Source of the DNA: Pseudomonadota bacterium
Lineage (GTDB): Bacteria; Pseudomonadota; Alphaproteobacteria; Acetobacterales; Acetobacteraceae
NCBI GenBank assembly: GCA_021805545.1
Contig: JAJZFB010000046.1
Coordinates: forward strand, 1-64,000
Direction of reading: 5' to 3'
Length of the DNA: 64,000 nucleotides
In this document: piece after piece, positions 21,591-32,316 of the stretch
How positions within the stretch are numbered: the first letter of the stretch is position 1
Layout of the letters: each line of letters starts with the position of its first letter
Notes under the pieces: model-generated
Seen by the model: the letters and a program-made list of their open reading frames with translations, nothing else
What the model was told of the DNA's origin: nothing
Databases searched by the model: none
Made by a program: the position numbers and the translations under genes

Positions 21591-21956
21591 TCACTCCCAA
21601 TCCAGCGCGCCCTTGTTCCACTCATAAATAAAGCCAACCGTCAAAACGCCCAGAAAGCCCAGCATGGAAAAAAACCCAAGCAGACCAATCCGGGAGAGGC
21701 TGACCGCCCACGGGAACAAAAAGGCAACTTCAACGTCGAAGATAATAAACAAAATAGCGACTAGATAGAAGCGCACATCAAACCTGCGGCGCGCATCTCC
21801 AAACGCCTCGAAGCCACACTCATATGCCGACAACTTGGCGGCATATGGCTTCTGCCGGGCAGCAAAGAGAGACCCGAACACCAAGGCCAGCCCCAATAGA
21901 GCAGCTATGGCTACAAATACAAGGATCGGAAAGTACTGCGAAAGGACCGGCTGCAC
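21591..21956 (-). CDS. nuoA: NADH-quinone oxidoreductase subunit A
   Basis: First gene of the nuo operon: a 121-aa membrane protein with three helices and the conserved [34 protein letters not shown] region. The start is GTG 21956, supported by AAGGAG eight bases upstream. The 126-bp gap to tRNA-Asp contains a 5-bp hairpin (cgggc/gcccg, about 21978-21994), but I saw no convincing sigma-70 promoter. Confidence 0.94.
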   Translation of the reverse strand: MQPVLSQYFPILVFVAIAALLGLALVFGSLFAARQKPYAAKLSAYECGFEAFGDARRRFDVRFYLVAILFIIFDVEVAFLFPWAVSLSRIGLLGFFSMLGFLGVLTVGFIYEWNKGALDWE

Positions 21957-22082
21957 TTGCTCGTCTCCTTAACCGTACGGGCCGGACAAGCCCGCCCAGA
22001 CAAATACATGGTGCCGTGTCGCACCGCAGCACACGTTGGTCAAGTCTCGATCCACGAAGGGGGGATGGGCTTCACCTTAAAC

Positions 22083-22159
<77 letters not shown>

Positions 22160-22259
22160 AATCAGTAAGCGGCCGTGTAATGGGCAACGCGTTCAGCGTC
22201 AAGCAGATTACACAATCTAAATTAGCCGGCGTGAAAAAACTTACTCAGGTATAAAGGTA

Positions 22260-22331
22260 TGGGCGGTGACGGGTTCGAACCGCCGGCCCTCTCGGTGTAA
22301 ACGAGACGCTCTACCGCTGAGCTAACCGCCC
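22260..22331 (-). tRNA. tRNA-Val (TAC)
   Basis: 72-nt cloverleaf: acceptor GGGCGGT/ACCGCCC, D-arm GCTCAGCGGTAGAGC, anticodon TAC in loop TTTACAC, T-loop TTCGAAC. The 3' CCA is not encoded (ATAC follows the acceptor), unlike the other three tRNA genes here. It lies just downstream of hup. Confidence 0.96.
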
Positions 22332-22365
22332 ATAATTTTGGGCGGCACAAGGCCACCCGCAACCA

Positions 22366-22638
22366 TTAATTCACTGCATCTTTCAGCGTCTTACCCGGCT
22401 TGAATCGGACAGACGTGGAAGCCGGAATATCAATTTCCTCACCGGTGCGCGGATTACGCCCCTTTGAAGCCTCACGTTGCGCAGTGGCAAACGTGCCAAA
22501 ACCAACCAGGCGAACCTCTTCTTTCTGCTTCAACGCACCTTCAATGGCAGAAAAAACAGCATCAACCACTTCAGTTGCCTTGCCTTTGGAAAGTTCCGCG
22601 CCTTCGGCAACGGCGGCAATCAAATCATTTTTATTCAC
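22366..22638 (-). CDS. hup: DNA-binding protein HU
   Basis: 90-aa histone-like protein that bends DNA and compacts the nucleoid. The full family pattern is present: an N-terminal helical half (NKNDLIAAVAE) and the beta-arm GRNPRTGEEIDIPAS with the intercalating Pro. Start GTG 22638 has GGGAG seven bases upstream and gives the exact HU length; a TTG at 22644 is too close to that site. Its place after lon is conserved in many proteobacteria. Confidence 0.96.
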   Translation of the reverse strand: MNKNDLIAAVAEGAELSKGKATEVVDAVFSAIEGALKQKEEVRLVGFGTFATAQREASKGRNPRTGEEIDIPASTSVRFKPGKTLKDAVN

Positions 22639-22751
22639 GGGCAAACTCCCTGTTTAACGTACACATAAATTATCCCGCAAAAATTGCGGAAGAGCCACGA
22701 GAGGGCGCGCACGTAGATAGCGAACATGCACGCCCCCCGTCAAACCAAGCC

Positions 22752-25163
22752 TTAATGCGGCAATAATGCTGCAGCTGCTCCTTCGCCAGACTTCGCCACG
22801 TCCTCCAACTCATCCTCCCAATGAATGGGCTCTGGTTTACGTACCAAAGCCCTTCCAATCACTTCATCAACATGAGACACCGGAATGATCGTCAAATTTT
22901 TCTTAACATTCGTGGGGATATCCGCCAAATCCTTTTCATTGTCTTTCGGAATGAAAACAGTGGTAATCCCCGCTCGCAATGCGGCTAGAAGTTTTTCCTT
23001 CAGGCCACCAATTGGTAGCACACGACCGCGCAAAGTAATCTCGCCTGTCATGGCCACATCCTTACGTACGGGTATCGAAGTAATGGCGCTCACGATCGAC
23101 GTAGCCATGGCAATGCCCGCAGAAGGCCCATCTTTCGGCGTTGCCCCTTCCGGAACATGCACATGGATGTCCCGCTTATCAAAGAAAGGCGGCTTAACCC
23201 CAAATTGCACCGAACGCGAGCGGATGTACGAATACGCCGCCTGCACGCTCTCTTGCATTACGTCACCGAGTTTACCAGTCTGTTTAATGCTGCCTTTACC
23301 AGGCAGCAGCACGCTTTCTATCGTCAGTATCTCACCGCCCACTTCAGTCCAGGCTAAACCGGTGACAACACCAACCATGTCCTCGGCTTCCGTTTCCCCA
23401 AAGCGGAATTTGGGAACGCCAAGAAATTTCTCAAGATTCTTCTTGGTAATGACAACTTTTTTGGTCTTTGAGGTAACAATCTCTTTTACCGCCTTGCGGG
23501 CCAAGGTCGCAATCTCGCGCTCCAGATTACGCACCCCCGCTTCACGTGTGTAAGTACGCACAATTTCCAGCAAAGCATCGTCGAAAATCGACCACTCCCC
23601 CTTCTTCAATCCATGCGCGTCTTCCTGCTTCGGTAAAAGATGCCGCTTCGCGATCTCAACCTTCTCATCCTCGGTATATCCTGGAATACGAATGATCTCC
23701 ATACGATCCAGCAATGGCTGCGGCATACGCAGGCTGTTTGCCGTCGTCACGAACATCACATCAGACAGATCATAATCCACTTCCAAGTAATGGTCGGCGA
23801 AACTGCCATTCTGCTCAGGATCCAAGACTTCCAGCAGCGCCGAAGCCGGGTCACCGCGCCAATCCGCGCCAAGCTTGTCGATCTCATCAAGCAGAAACAG
23901 CGGATTCGACGTCTTCGCCTTCTTCATCCCCTGGATGATCTTACCCGGCATGGAACCGATATAAGTGCGGCGATGACCGCGAATCTCAGCCTCATCACGC
24001 ACCCCGCCCAGCGACATACGAACGAAATTGCGCCCCGTGGCCTTAGCTATAGATTTGCCTAGCGAAGTCTTACCAACACCCGGTGGACCAACCAGGCACA
24101 AAATAGCGCCGCGCAATTTCGGGCTGCGCGCCTGCACCGCCAAATACTCGACAATACGCTCCTTAATCTTATCCAAGCCATAATGGTCAGCATCGAGAAT
24201 TTTCTCGGCCTCAACCACGTCATTCTTGATCTTGCTACGCTTTTTCCAGGGGATTCCTACAATCCAATCAAGATAATTGCGCACCACCGTCGCCTCGGCA
24301 CTCATAGGGCTCATGCTGCGTAACTTTTTCAGCTCCGCCATCGCCTTTTCATGCGCTTCCTTGGAAAGCTTGGTGGCCTTGATCTTGGCCTCTAATTCAG
24401 CGGTTTCGTCCTTACCGTCCTCGCCCTCGCCCAACTCCTTCTGAATCGCCTTAAGCTGCTCGTTCAAGTAATATTCGCGCTGAGTTTTCTCCATCTGGCG
24501 TTTCACACGGTTTCGTATCTTCTTCTCAACCTGCAACACGCCAATCTCAGCTTCCATATGGTTGAACACCCGCTCTAACCGCTCGGCGGTACTGTCCAAC
24601 TCCAATAGTTCCTGACGTTCAGCAATCTTCAGACCAAGGTGGCTGGCAACCGTATCCGCCAGCTTCGATGGCGACTCTATCTGGTTGACCGAGACCAATA
24701 CTTCCGGTGCTATCTTCTTGTTCAGTTTGATATATTGCTCGAACTGGGCAACCACCGTGCGCCCCAGCGCCTCGACTTCCTTGCCCTCTTCCGCTTGGTC
24801 TTCAATAGGCTCGGCAAACACCTCAAAGAAATCCTCGGTTTCCTTGAAGCCTTTGATCCGTGCACGGCGCAACCCTTCCACAAGTACTTTCACTGTGCCG
24901 TCAGGCAACTTCAGTAATTGCAGGATCGTCGAAATTGTCCCGACAGAATAAATATCCCCCGCAGCCGGATCGTCCTGGGCCGCGTTCTTCTGCGCCACCA
25001 GAAGGATCTGCTTGTCCTCCTTCATCACACTTTCTAGCGCCCGCACCGATTTTTCGCGCCCAACAAATAGCGGCACAATCATATGCGGAAATACGACAAT
25101 ATCCCGTAATGGCAACACCGCCAGCGTCTCGCCTTGGGGCGCAGCTTTCTTAACGTCCGACAT
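22752..25163 (-). CDS. lon: ATP-dependent protease Lon
   Basis: Degrades misfolded and regulatory proteins in the cytoplasm. The 803-aa protein has the N-terminal substrate domain, a AAA+ module with Walker A GPPGVGKT and Walker B FLLDEID, and a protease domain with catalytic Ser681 in DGPSAGIAM and a Lys in [12 protein letters not shown]. Start ATG 25163 has GGAAG five bases upstream. Lies between clpX and hup with 100-130 bp gaps, where no clear terminator was seen. Confidence 0.97.
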   Translation of the reverse strand: MSDVKKAAPQGETLAVLPLRDIVVFPHMIVPLFVGREKSVRALESVMKEDKQILLVAQKNAAQDDPAAGDIYSVGTISTILQLLKLPDGTVKVLVEGLRRARIKGFKETEDFFEVFAEPIEDQAEEGKEVEALGRTVVAQFEQYIKLNKKIAPEVLVSVNQIESPSKLADTVASHLGLKIAERQELLELDSTAERLERVFNHMEAEIGVLQVEKKIRNRVKRQMEKTQREYYLNEQLKAIQKELGEGEDGKDETAELEAKIKATKLSKEAHEKAMAELKKLRSMSPMSAEATVVRNYLDWIVGIPWKKRSKIKNDVVEAEKILDADHYGLDKIKERIVEYLAVQARSPKLRGAILCLVGPPGVGKTSLGKSIAKATGRNFVRMSLGGVRDEAEIRGHRRTYIGSMPGKIIQGMKKAKTSNPLFLLDEIDKLGADWRGDPASALLEVLDPEQNGSFADHYLEVDYDLSDVMFVTTANSLRMPQPLLDRMEIIRIPGYTEDEKVEIAKRHLLPKQEDAHGLKKGEWSIFDDALLEIVRTYTREAGVRNLEREIATLARKAVKEIVTSKTKKVVITKKNLEKFLGVPKFRFGETEAEDMVGVVTGLAWTEVGGEILTIESVLLPGKGSIKQTGKLGDVMQESVQAAYSYIRSRSVQFGVKPPFFDKRDIHVHVPEGATPKDGPSAGIAMATSIVSAITSIPVRKDVAMTGEITLRGRVLPIGGLKEKLLAALRAGITTVFIPKDNEKDLADIPTNVKKNLTIIPVSHVDEVIGRALVRKPEPIHWEDELEDVAKSGEGAAAALLPH

Positions 25164-25296
25164 CACAACTTCCCTCTCGTCTCATCGGCTGCCCGCATTG
25201 GCACAACCCATGGCGCCGGACATCCGGCCACGCATGACATATCGGCACGGCCGCCTACCGGAACAAGCCCCATCACGCCATGAGGCAAAAGCCTGC

Positions 25297-26559
25297 TCAG
25301 GACGCCGTTTCCGCACGCTTCTCAGAGTATAAATATAGCGGCTCCGCCCGGCCTTCGGCCACCTCTCCGCTGATAACCACCTCGACTACCCCATCCAGCC
25401 CAGGCAGGTCGAACATAGTCGTCAGGAGAATCGATTCCATAATTGAACGCAGGCCCCGCGCTCCGGTCTTGCGCTTTATCGCCCGTCCAGCAACAACTTT
25501 AAGCGCATCATCCGTGAAGGTAAGTTTAACCCCCTCCATCTCGAACAGGCGCGCATATTGCTTCACCAAAGCGTTCTTTGGCTTCGTCAAAATCTCGATC
25601 AACGCCACCTCATCAAGGTCTTCCAGCGTCGCAACTACCGGCAAACGGCCAATAAATTCTGGAATCAACCCGAATTTCAGTAAATCTTCGGGTTCCAGCT
25701 CGCGCAAAATCGCTCCAGTCCGGCGCTCATCCTCGCTGCGCACTTCAGCGCCGAATCCAATTCCCGCACCCTTCTTGCCACGCTGGCCGATAATCCTCTC
25801 TAGCCCCGCAAAGGCACCGCCGCAAATAAACAAGATGTTAGTCGTATCGACCTGCAGAAACTCTTGCTGCGGGTGCTTGCGCCCGCCCTGGGGCGGCACC
25901 GAGGCCACCGTACCCTCCATAATCTTAAGGAGCGCCTGCTGCACACCCTCACCGCTTACATCACGGGTAATTGAGGGGTTATCCGACTTACGGCTGATCT
26001 TATCGACTTCATCAATGTATACAATCCCACGCTGCGCCCGCTCGACGTTATAATCCGCCGCTTGCAGCAGCTTGAGGATGATGTTCTCCACATCCTCGCC
26101 AACATAACCGGCCTCGGTCAGCGTCGTCGCATCGGCCATCGTAAAGGGCACATCAATAATCCGCGCCAACGTCTGCGCCAGCAGGGTCTTGCCCGAGCCC
26201 GTCGGCCCGATCAGCATGATGTTCGACTTCGCGATCTCGATGTCGTTACTCTTGGTGGCGTGCGACAAACGCTTGTAATGATTATGTACAGCCACGCTCA
26301 GCACACGCTTGGCATGGTCCTGCCCAATCACATAATCATCAAGCACCTTGCAGATTTCACGCGGCGTCGGAACCCCGTCACGGGATTTCACAAGGTGAGT
26401 CTTATGCTCCTCGCGGATGATATCCATGCAGAGTTCGACGCATTCATCGCAAATGAACACCGTCGGGCCCGCAATCAGCTTACGGACCTCGTGCTGCGAC
26501 TTGCCGCAGAAAGAACAATATAGCGTGTTCTTCGTGTCGCTCGATTTGCTGCCTGTCAT
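25297..26559 (-). CDS. clpX: ATP-dependent Clp protease, unfoldase ClpX
   Basis: Unfolds proteins and feeds them to ClpP. The 420-aa protein has the N-terminal zinc finger (Cys15, 18, 37, 40), Walker A GPTGSGKT (118-125), pore loop GYVGED and Walker [14 protein letters not shown] 26559 has GGAG five bases upstream; an in-frame extension to 26619 is rejected. A hairpin (26615-26633) lies in its leader, and a terminator separates it from clpP, so it may be transcribed separately. Confidence 0.97.
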   Translation of the reverse strand: MTGSKSSDTKNTLYCSFCGKSQHEVRKLIAGPTVFICDECVELCMDIIREEHKTHLVKSRDGVPTPREICKVLDDYVIGQDHAKRVLSVAVHNHYKRLSHATKSNDIEIAKSNIMLIGPTGSGKTLLAQTLARIIDVPFTMADATTLTEAGYVGEDVENIILKLLQAADYNVERAQRGIVYIDEVDKISRKSDNPSITRDVSGEGVQQALLKIMEGTVASVPPQGGRKHPQQEFLQVDTTNILFICGGAFAGLERIIGQRGKKGAGIGFGAEVRSEDERRTGAILRELEPEDLLKFGLIPEFIGRLPVVATLEDLDEVALIEILTKPKNALVKQYARLFEMEGVKLTFTDDALKVVAGRAIKRKTGARGLRSIMESILLTTMFDLPGLDGVVEVVISGEVAEGRAEPLYLYSEKRAETAS

Positions 26560-26654
26560 AACCACTCCACAGCGCGTAGTATAAGAGAGAACACTAATCC
26601 GCCCTGCCCGGACACACAAGCACCGGGCTTGTGGCAGAAAATCTCTTACTTTTC

Positions 26655-26684
26655 ATATAATTAACAACCCCGTCGCCGTAGCAA
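26655..26684 (-). promoter_or_regulatory. Candidate clpX promoter
   Basis: On the minus strand TTGCTA (26679-26684) and TTATAT (26655-26660) are separated by 18 bp in an AT-rich stretch about 95 bp before the clpX ATG and just after the clpP terminator. The match to sigma-70 consensus is moderate. A 7-bp hairpin (26615-26633) would lie in the transcript leader. Confidence 0.3.
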
Positions 26685-26723
26685 CACTAAAAACGCAGAA
26701 CCGTCACGCGCAAATTCCACAAG

Positions 26724-26757
26724 AAACCGCTCCGAATCGGCCGATTCGGAGCGGTTT
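26724..26757 (-). terminator. Palindromic intrinsic terminator after clpP
   Basis: A perfect 34-bp palindrome (17-bp arms meeting at 26740/26741) with A tracts on one side and T tracts on the other. Read on the minus strand it lies 22 nt after the clpP stop and is followed by TTTCTTG. Because it is symmetric it could stop transcription from both sides. Confidence 0.75.
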
Positions 26758-26779
26758 TCCTTCCTGTTTACTTCTTCTA

Positions 26780-27466
26780 CTACGAAAGATCCGCCGCCTT
26801 CGGTGCCTCAACCTTGCTTTCAGAGAGGGGCGGCTGGTTCTTCACCACCTCATCCACAAGCCCAAACTCCTTGGCCTCATCAGCAGACATATAAGTGTCG
26901 CGCTCCAGCTTGGCCTCGATCGCCTCCAACGGCTGGCCAGTATGGTCCACATAAATCTGGTTCAGGCGCTTCCGCAGATTCAAAATCTCCCGTGCCTGAA
27001 TTTCAATATCCGTGGCCTGCCCCTGCGCGCCACCCGAAGGCTGATGCACCATGATCCGCGCATTCGGCAGGGCAAAGCGCTTACCCTTTTCACCGGCGCA
27101 TAGCAGCAAGCTGCCCATCGAGGCCGCCATGCCGATGCAAACCGTGCTCACCGGCGAGCGAATATACTGCATCGTGTCGTAAATCGCGAGACCAGACGAC
27201 ACCACGCCACCCGGGCTATTGATATAAAACGAAATTTCCTTGTTTGGATTCTCACTCTCGAGAAACAGCAGCTGGGCGCAGATCAACGAACTGACCTGGT
27301 CATAAACCTGGCCGGTCAGGAAAATAATCCGCTCCTTCAGCAGCCGGGAGTAGATGTCATAAGAGCGCTCGCCGCGCGCAGTCTGCTCCACAACCATCGG
27401 TACGAGGTTGTTGTTGTAAATTTCGACTGGATCCCGGTCCCTCATCGTCTCAATATCCCCATTCAT
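26780..27466 (-). CDS. clpP: ATP-dependent Clp protease, proteolytic subunit ClpP
   Basis: Serine protease that forms the 14-mer chamber used by ClpX. About 228 aa, with the catalytic triad Ser116 (GMAASMGS), His141 (MVHQPSGG) and Asp190. ATG 27466 is chosen; ATG 27445 is a plausible alternative, since the N-terminus is a short propeptide. It is followed by a strong terminator and preceded by tig, the usual order tig-clpP-clpX-lon. Confidence 0.95.
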   Translation of the reverse strand: MNGDIETMRDRDPVEIYNNNLVPMVVEQTARGERSYDIYSRLLKERIIFLTGQVYDQVSSLICAQLLFLESENPNKEISFYINSPGGVVSSGLAIYDTMQYIRSPVSTVCIGMAASMGSLLLCAGEKGKRFALPNARIMVHQPSGGAQGQATDIEIQAREILNLRKRLNQIYVDHTGQPLEAIEAKLERDTYMSADEAKEFGLVDEVVKNQPPLSESKVEAPKAADLS

Positions 27467-27574
27467 ATAACCGCCCGCCCCGGCTGCACACCGCGCCACT
27501 TAGGGCCACGATGCGAGCGGAACGGGCGTCACACCGTCACGTTAGAGGATCATGCAGCCGCGTCTAGTGCCGCA

Positions 27575-28897
27575 TTAAGCTTCCGGATCAGCAGCCAGCT
27601 CTTCCGGGGTCACGATCACTTCTTCATGCTTCACCTTGCCAAGCAGCAAATCCACGACCTTATCCTCAAAAATCGGGCCGCGGAAACGCTCCATCTGCTG
27701 CGGATTCTTGCGGAAGAACTCCACCACCTGCATGGCTTGCTGACCATAGCGCATGGCTTCATTGAACATGGCGCGCTGCAGCTCCTGGTCGGTTACCTGC
27801 ACCTCGTTGGCACGGCCAAATTCCGCCACCAGCAGCCCCAGCCGCACGCGGCGGTCGGCAATCGCCTTGTAATCGGCCTTCAGCGTCTCTTCTTCCTTGG
27901 CCGCATCCTCGGGGTCTTGCTCTCCTGCGGCCTTAGCCGCCTCAACCTGGCGCCAGATCTCGGCAAATTCGGCGTCAACCAGCGAAACCGGAGCATCAAA
28001 TTTGGCACGCTCGGCCAGCGCATCCAGCAAGCCACGCTTCATCTTGATGCGGCTTAACTGCTCAAACTCACGGCCAATTTGCTCAGCCACCTTGCCCTTG
28101 AGGTCCTCAAACGACTCCAGCCCCATGGACTTGGCCAGCTCGTCATCAAGCGCCGGCACCTCGGCAACCGCCAGCTCCTTCGCCGTAATCTCAAACTCGG
28201 CGTCCTTGCCCGCCAGCTCTTTCGCGCCGTAATCCTCGGGGAAAGTCACCTTGATCGTGCGGGTCTCGCCAGCCGAGACGCCTTCAAGCTGCTCGGTAAA
28301 GCCGGGAATAAAGCCAGCCCCAGCCACAATCACGCTAACATCATTAGCTGTGCCGCCGGCAAATGCCGCGCCATCAACTCGGCCGATAAAATCCACCTTC
28401 AACTGCTCTCCAGCAACGGCGGGGCGAGCCTCCTCAACCGGCTTGTAGCTCTTGCGCTGCTCGGCAATGTTCGCCAGCGACTTGGCGACAGCCTCATCAT
28501 CCACCTTGGCCACAGGCTTCTGCAGCGTAATGTCTGCCACTTCCGGCAGCTCCACCTCCGGCAGAACCTCCATCTCCACGGTGAATTCCAGGCCGGAATC
28601 GTTGCCCTGCTTCGTAATCTCCAGCTTGGGCTGCATCGCAGGGCGCAGGCTGCGCTCGGAAAGCAAGCGGTCAGAAGCGTCATTCACCGCCTCCTGCATC
28701 ACTTCAGCCGCCACCGCATCGCCATAACGCTTACGCACCATGGACATGGGCACCTTGCCAGGGCGGAAGCCCGGCATCTGCATGGTTTTGCTCAGCTCAG
28801 CCAAACGCTTCTCACGCTTGGCGGCCAGCTCGGGTTCAGGAACCACGACCGTGAAGCCGCGCTTCAAGCCGTCGGAGAGCGTTTCGGTAACCTGCAT
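27575..28897 (-). CDS. tig: Trigger factor
   Basis: Ribosome-bound chaperone and peptidyl-prolyl isomerase for nascent chains, 440 aa. The ribosome-docking signature GFRPGKVP is in the N-terminal domain; an FKBP-like domain follows around residues 155-235, then a long helical C-terminal domain. Start ATG 28897 is preceded by GAGGA 11 nt upstream. It lies 40 nt after tRNA-Leu. Confidence 0.96.
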   Translation of the reverse strand: MQVTETLSDGLKRGFTVVVPEPELAAKREKRLAELSKTMQMPGFRPGKVPMSMVRKRYGDAVAAEVMQEAVNDASDRLLSERSLRPAMQPKLEITKQGNDSGLEFTVEMEVLPEVELPEVADITLQKPVAKVDDEAVAKSLANIAEQRKSYKPVEEARPAVAGEQLKVDFIGRVDGAAFAGGTANDVSVIVAGAGFIPGFTEQLEGVSAGETRTIKVTFPEDYGAKELAGKDAEFEITAKELAVAEVPALDDELAKSMGLESFEDLKGKVAEQIGREFEQLSRIKMKRGLLDALAERAKFDAPVSLVDAEFAEIWRQVEAAKAAGEQDPEDAAKEEETLKADYKAIADRRVRLGLLVAEFGRANEVQVTDQELQRAMFNEAMRYGQQAMQVVEFFRKNPQQMERFRGPIFEDKVVDLLLGKVKHEEVIVTPEELAADPEA

Positions 28898-28937
28898 GGA
28901 CAAAAAAATCCTCAAAAATCAACAACAAAACCAAGCC

Positions 28938-29022
28938 TGGTGCGGGCGGAGGGACTTGAACCCCCATGACTTTCGTCACCAGAACCTAAATCTGGCGTGT
29001 CTACCAGTTTCACCACGCCCGC
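28938..29022 (-). tRNA. tRNA-Leu (TAG)
   Basis: 85-nt class II tRNA: acceptor GCGGGCG with its 3' partner, anticodon TAG in loop TTTAGGT flanked by CCAGA/TCTGG, a variable arm (TGACGAAAGTCA), T-loop TTCAAGT and an encoded CCA. It is the first element of the minus-strand block that continues into tig. Confidence 0.97.
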
Positions 29023-29045
29023 TTCAGTCCCACTCCAAGCCGCGC

Positions 29046-29074
29046 CGTCTAGCGCGACTTTCCAGACTTCACAA
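29046..29074 (-). promoter_or_regulatory. Candidate promoter of tRNA-Leu/tig
   Basis: TTGTGA (29069-29074) and TAGACG (29046-29051) on the minus strand are 17 bp apart and would start transcription about 15-20 nt before the mature tRNA-Leu end. The -10 match is weak. It lies in the 97-bp gap that also serves the divergent AsmA-like gene. Confidence 0.33.
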
Positions 29075-29119
29075 GCATGCCCCTCGTATATCCGGGTAAA
29101 ACAGATTATTTGGCGGCGC

Positions 29120-31624
29120 ATGACCCAGCAGCGCGAGAATGCCAAAGCCGGCCAGCCCCTCCACAAATTTCTCTTGTGGCGCCTCGTGGCGGTCATCGCC
29201 ATCCCCCTGCTCATCCTGCTTTTTGGCACTGTTTTCGTTTTACGTAACTTTAACCCCAACCGCTACGCTCCGGCGCTGGCCGCAGCGCTAGAGCAAGCCA
29301 CGGGGCGCCATGTAACCCTTAACGGTACAGTCAAAATCCATTGGTCTCTAACTCCGGCCATTCAGGCCAACGGTATCACAATCAGCAACCCGCCAGGCTT
29401 TACCGGCCCACCTGTACTCACACTCGGCGGGCTGCGGGCAGAAATCTCCCTGCTGCCACTCATCTCCCACCGTTTGGACATACTGCGGCTGATCCTAATT
29501 GACCCGCATTTGACTCTGGAAAAACTGCCAGACGGTCACGCCAATTGGAATTTATCCCAAGCCCCGCGCCACAATGGCATCATGTCTTTCATCAATGCCC
29601 GTTATAAGCTTGCCTTGGAAGCAGTCGACGTCCGAAACGGCTTTCTAACGCTGCGCAGCAGCACCGGTGTTACCATTGGCACCATCAATTTCACCAAACT
29701 CACCGGCACGGCGGCTTCCCTTTCCTCGCCTCTGCACCTTACCGCCCAGGCGCAATTTGGTGATACTCCCTTCACACTCAACGGTGACGTCGGCCCAGTG
29801 GAGCGTTTCTCGCGCACCGGCTCAACGCCCTGGCCGCTCGACCTCAACATCGCACTAGCGAATGCGGCCCTGCACGTTACCGGCACCATCGCGCACCCGC
29901 GCAGCGCCAGCGGCTATGACCTTACGGCCAGGCTCCTCATCCCCAATTTAGCGGTACTTGGCCAAGCGCTCCCCTCTAGCATCAGGGGTAATCATCCGCT
30001 CCCGCCACTCCAAAACATCGTCGCGGAAGCACAAATTAAAGACCGAAACGCCACATTGCCGGCCATCGACAGGCTCAATATCACGGCAAGCCGGGCCAAT
30101 CTTTCCACATTGCGCCCTGGCCTGACGCTTAATGGGTTAAGCATCCAAATGGCTGCCCTTAACAAGCCCTTAGTTTTCTACGCTAGCGGCACATCCGATA
30201 GCGGTGATTTCAAGCTGCAAGGCCGGTTTGGCGCGGTACAAAGCTTGTTCAGTCCGGCCTGGCTGCCAGCAGGCTCGTCCACCTCGGGCAATTTCCCCGT
30301 CTCACTCACAGCTCAACTGGGCAATGCCAGGGCCTCTATTAAAGGCGCCATTGCAACACCGCACAACCTGTCTGGCGCTGCCCTGGCCATAACCGCCACT
30401 ATTCCTAATCTCTCATCACTTTCGGCCATGGCAGGTATCGAGCTGCCAGCCTGGAAGAATATTTCCCTCCAAACGACGCTGGTCGATCCTGGTGGAAACG
30501 GACTTTACAATATTGCAGGCCTGGATGATCTAACCGTTACGATGGACAATGCCGCTTTCAATGGGGCTGCCACGCTCAACATCACGCCCCAGCCTGATTG
30601 GCAGATTTCTCTTAATTTCATCCAGGCCAATCTAGACTCGTTGTTCGCTTCCTACCCCGCACGGGCCGCAACCGTGCTACCCACAGCGCAAGTCACACCG
30701 CCTGCCGCAGCAACAGCCGCCGCGCCCTGCCCCATCATCCCGAACACAGTTTTGCCGCTGGGTTTCCTCGCCTGGGGCAATGGCAATATCCAGCTTAGCG
30801 CCAATAATCTAACCTGGAAAAAAGCCAGATACACAGCCATTCAGGCCAACATCCAGCTTACGGACAAGGTTCTCGCCATCTCCCCCTTCACAGGAGAAAC
30901 TCCTGGCGGCTACATCTCTGCCAGCGCTTTACTGGACGGGTCTCAAACGCCACCGTCCGAAAAATTATCCATCAAGGCTCCGGCACTGGCACTGGGCCCG
31001 TTATTGAGGACTCTCGGCTTGCAGGGGCAAGCCCACGGCAATGTGCAGCTACAACTCTCCGCGGCGAGCCAGGGTAGCACTCCGCGGCAAATAGCGGCGA
31101 ACCTGAATGGACAACTTGGGGTGGCATCGGTAAACGCCAGCCTGGATGCCAGCCTGCTCAACCGCGCCTTTGGCGCAGCCTTGCAAACGGCCGGACTGCC
31201 GCCACTCACCGCCTCTCCCGTTATGGTCCGCTGTTTCGGCGTATTAATCGATGCCAGCCTAGGGACTGCAGCCTTACAAAACTTTGGCATCGACGCCGGA
31301 GAATTCTCAATTCAAGGCTCGGGCCACCTGAATTTGAGGCAGGAGAACTACTCCATCGCACTGCAACCCGCCCACGGAATGCCAATTCTGCTCGGCGGCA
31401 GCTTCGCCCGGCCCGTCTGGGCGCGTGCGCCAACCTCTCTTGTGGGGCAACAGCAAGCTGGCGCTACACCGCACCAAGATTTCTGCCCGGCCATTTTGGC
31501 CGCCGCGCGGCTGGGGCAAGCAGGCCCCGCCCCCGCGTCCCAGGCAAACACCACTGTCCCCATGGCACCGGCAAACCCCGGCAGCCCAAAAAGCCTGTTA
31601 AACTCGTTGTTGATGGCACCATGA
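29120..31624 (+). CDS. AsmA family protein
   Basis: Large envelope protein of 834 aa with one N-terminal membrane anchor (about residues 18-41), a short N-terminal AsmA module (conserved RYAPALAAALEQATGRHVTLNG), a long beta-rich periplasmic body and a C-terminal AsmA-like segment near 690-790. Relatives (AsmA, TamB, YhdP) are bridge-like proteins linked to phospholipid transport to the outer membrane. ATG 29120 is chosen; earlier in-frame starts run into the tRNA-Leu promoter region. Its stop overlaps the next ATG as ATGA. Confidence 0.85.
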   Translation: MTQQRENAKAGQPLHKFLLWRLVAVIAIPLLILLFGTVFVLRNFNPNRYAPALAAALEQATGRHVTLNGTVKIHWSLTPAIQANGITISNPPGFTGPPVLTLGGLRAEISLLPLISHRLDILRLILIDPHLTLEKLPDGHANWNLSQAPRHNGIMSFINARYKLALEAVDVRNGFLTLRSSTGVTIGTINFTKLTGTAASLSSPLHLTAQAQFGDTPFTLNGDVGPVERFSRTGSTPWPLDLNIALANAALHVTGTIAHPRSASGYDLTARLLIPNLAVLGQALPSSIRGNHPLPPLQNIVAEAQIKDRNATLPAIDRLNITASRANLSTLRPGLTLNGLSIQMAALNKPLVFYASGTSDSGDFKLQGRFGAVQSLFSPAWLPAGSSTSGNFPVSLTAQLGNARASIKGAIATPHNLSGAALAITATIPNLSSLSAMAGIELPAWKNISLQTTLVDPGGNGLYNIAGLDDLTVTMDNAAFNGAATLNITPQPDWQISLNFIQANLDSLFASYPARAATVLPTAQVTPPAAATAAAPCPIIPNTVLPLGFLAWGNGNIQLSANNLTWKKARYTAIQANIQLTDKVLAISPFTGETPGGYISASALLDGSQTPPSEKLSIKAPALALGPLLRTLGLQGQAHGNVQLQLSAASQGSTPRQIAANLNGQLGVASVNASLDASLLNRAFGAALQTAGLPPLTASPVMVRCFGVLIDASLGTAALQNFGIDAGEFSIQGSGHLNLRQENYSIALQPAHGMPILLGGSFARPVWARAPTSLVGQQQAGATPHQDFCPAILAAARLGQAGPAPASQANTTVPMAPANPGSPKSLLNSLLMAP

Positions 31625-32316
31625 AACGCTTTTGGACAAACACCGCGATCCTTAACAATGGTACGTCGTTCAGTATTGAACTTGATGGCCGCCCCGTAAA
31701 ACTGCCCAGCGGCACACACCTTGCCGTGCCATATCTGCCCCTGGCCAATGGTATAGCCAAGGAATGGACAGACGCCCCCAAGGATTTTTCCCCAGAGCAT
31801 CTGCCCCTTACCCGTTTAGCCAGCACGGCGCAGGAGCGTGTGGCCTTACACCGGGACAGCATTATCAGCCAACTAGCCGCCTACGGTATGAACGATCTGC
31901 TCTGCTACCGCGCGGACAGTCCCCCCCCACTCGTGGCCAGGCAGAGCGAGGTGTGGGACGAATGGCTGAACTGGGCCAAGGCCAATTACGGAATAGCGCT
32001 ACACTGCACGGCAGGTCTCGTCCCCATAAACCAGCCCCCCTCAACCGCCGCCGCACTGCATGGCATTCTCTCCACACAAGAAAATTACACAATCGCGGCG
32101 CTTGGCGCCGTCATTCCCGCATTGGGCAGCTTCGTCCTCGGCTTTGCCCTCGCCACCAAGGCTCTCTCCGCCGAAGCCGCCTGCAAAGCCGCCTTTCTCG
32201 ATGAACTTTGGCAGGAAGACCATTGGGGCGCCGACGATGAAGCCGTAAACCGGCGTGCCAGCATAATCCATGATGTCAGCCTCAGCGCCCGTTTCATGGA
32301 GCTTTGCGGCACATGA
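31621..32316 (+). CDS. ATP12 family chaperone for F1-ATPase assembly
   Basis: 231-aa soluble protein of the ATP12 family, which in mitochondria binds the F1 alpha subunit before assembly; bacterial members are largely limited to alphaproteobacteria. Family blocks are visible: FSIELDGRPVKLPSG, LPLTRLASTAQERV, a central ELLCYRA-type segment (NDLLCYRADSP), and the C-terminal ALDELWQEDHWG-like motif. Coupled to the AsmA-like gene upstream and to acylphosphatase downstream by ATGA overlaps. Confidence 0.9.
   Translation: MKRFWTNTAILNNGTSFSIELDGRPVKLPSGTHLAVPYLPLANGIAKEWTDAPKDFSPEHLPLTRLASTAQERVALHRDSIISQLAAYGMNDLLCYRADSPPPLVARQSEVWDEWLNWAKANYGIALHCTAGLVPINQPPSTAAALHGILSTQENYTIAALGAVIPALGSFVLGFALATKALSAEAACKAAFLDELWQEDHWGADDEAVNRRASIIHDVSLSARFMELCGT

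Noticed and set aside
21976-21996. Small hairpin before nuoA as an attenuator
   Set aside because: Only a 5-bp stem with no T run; it is too weak to claim.
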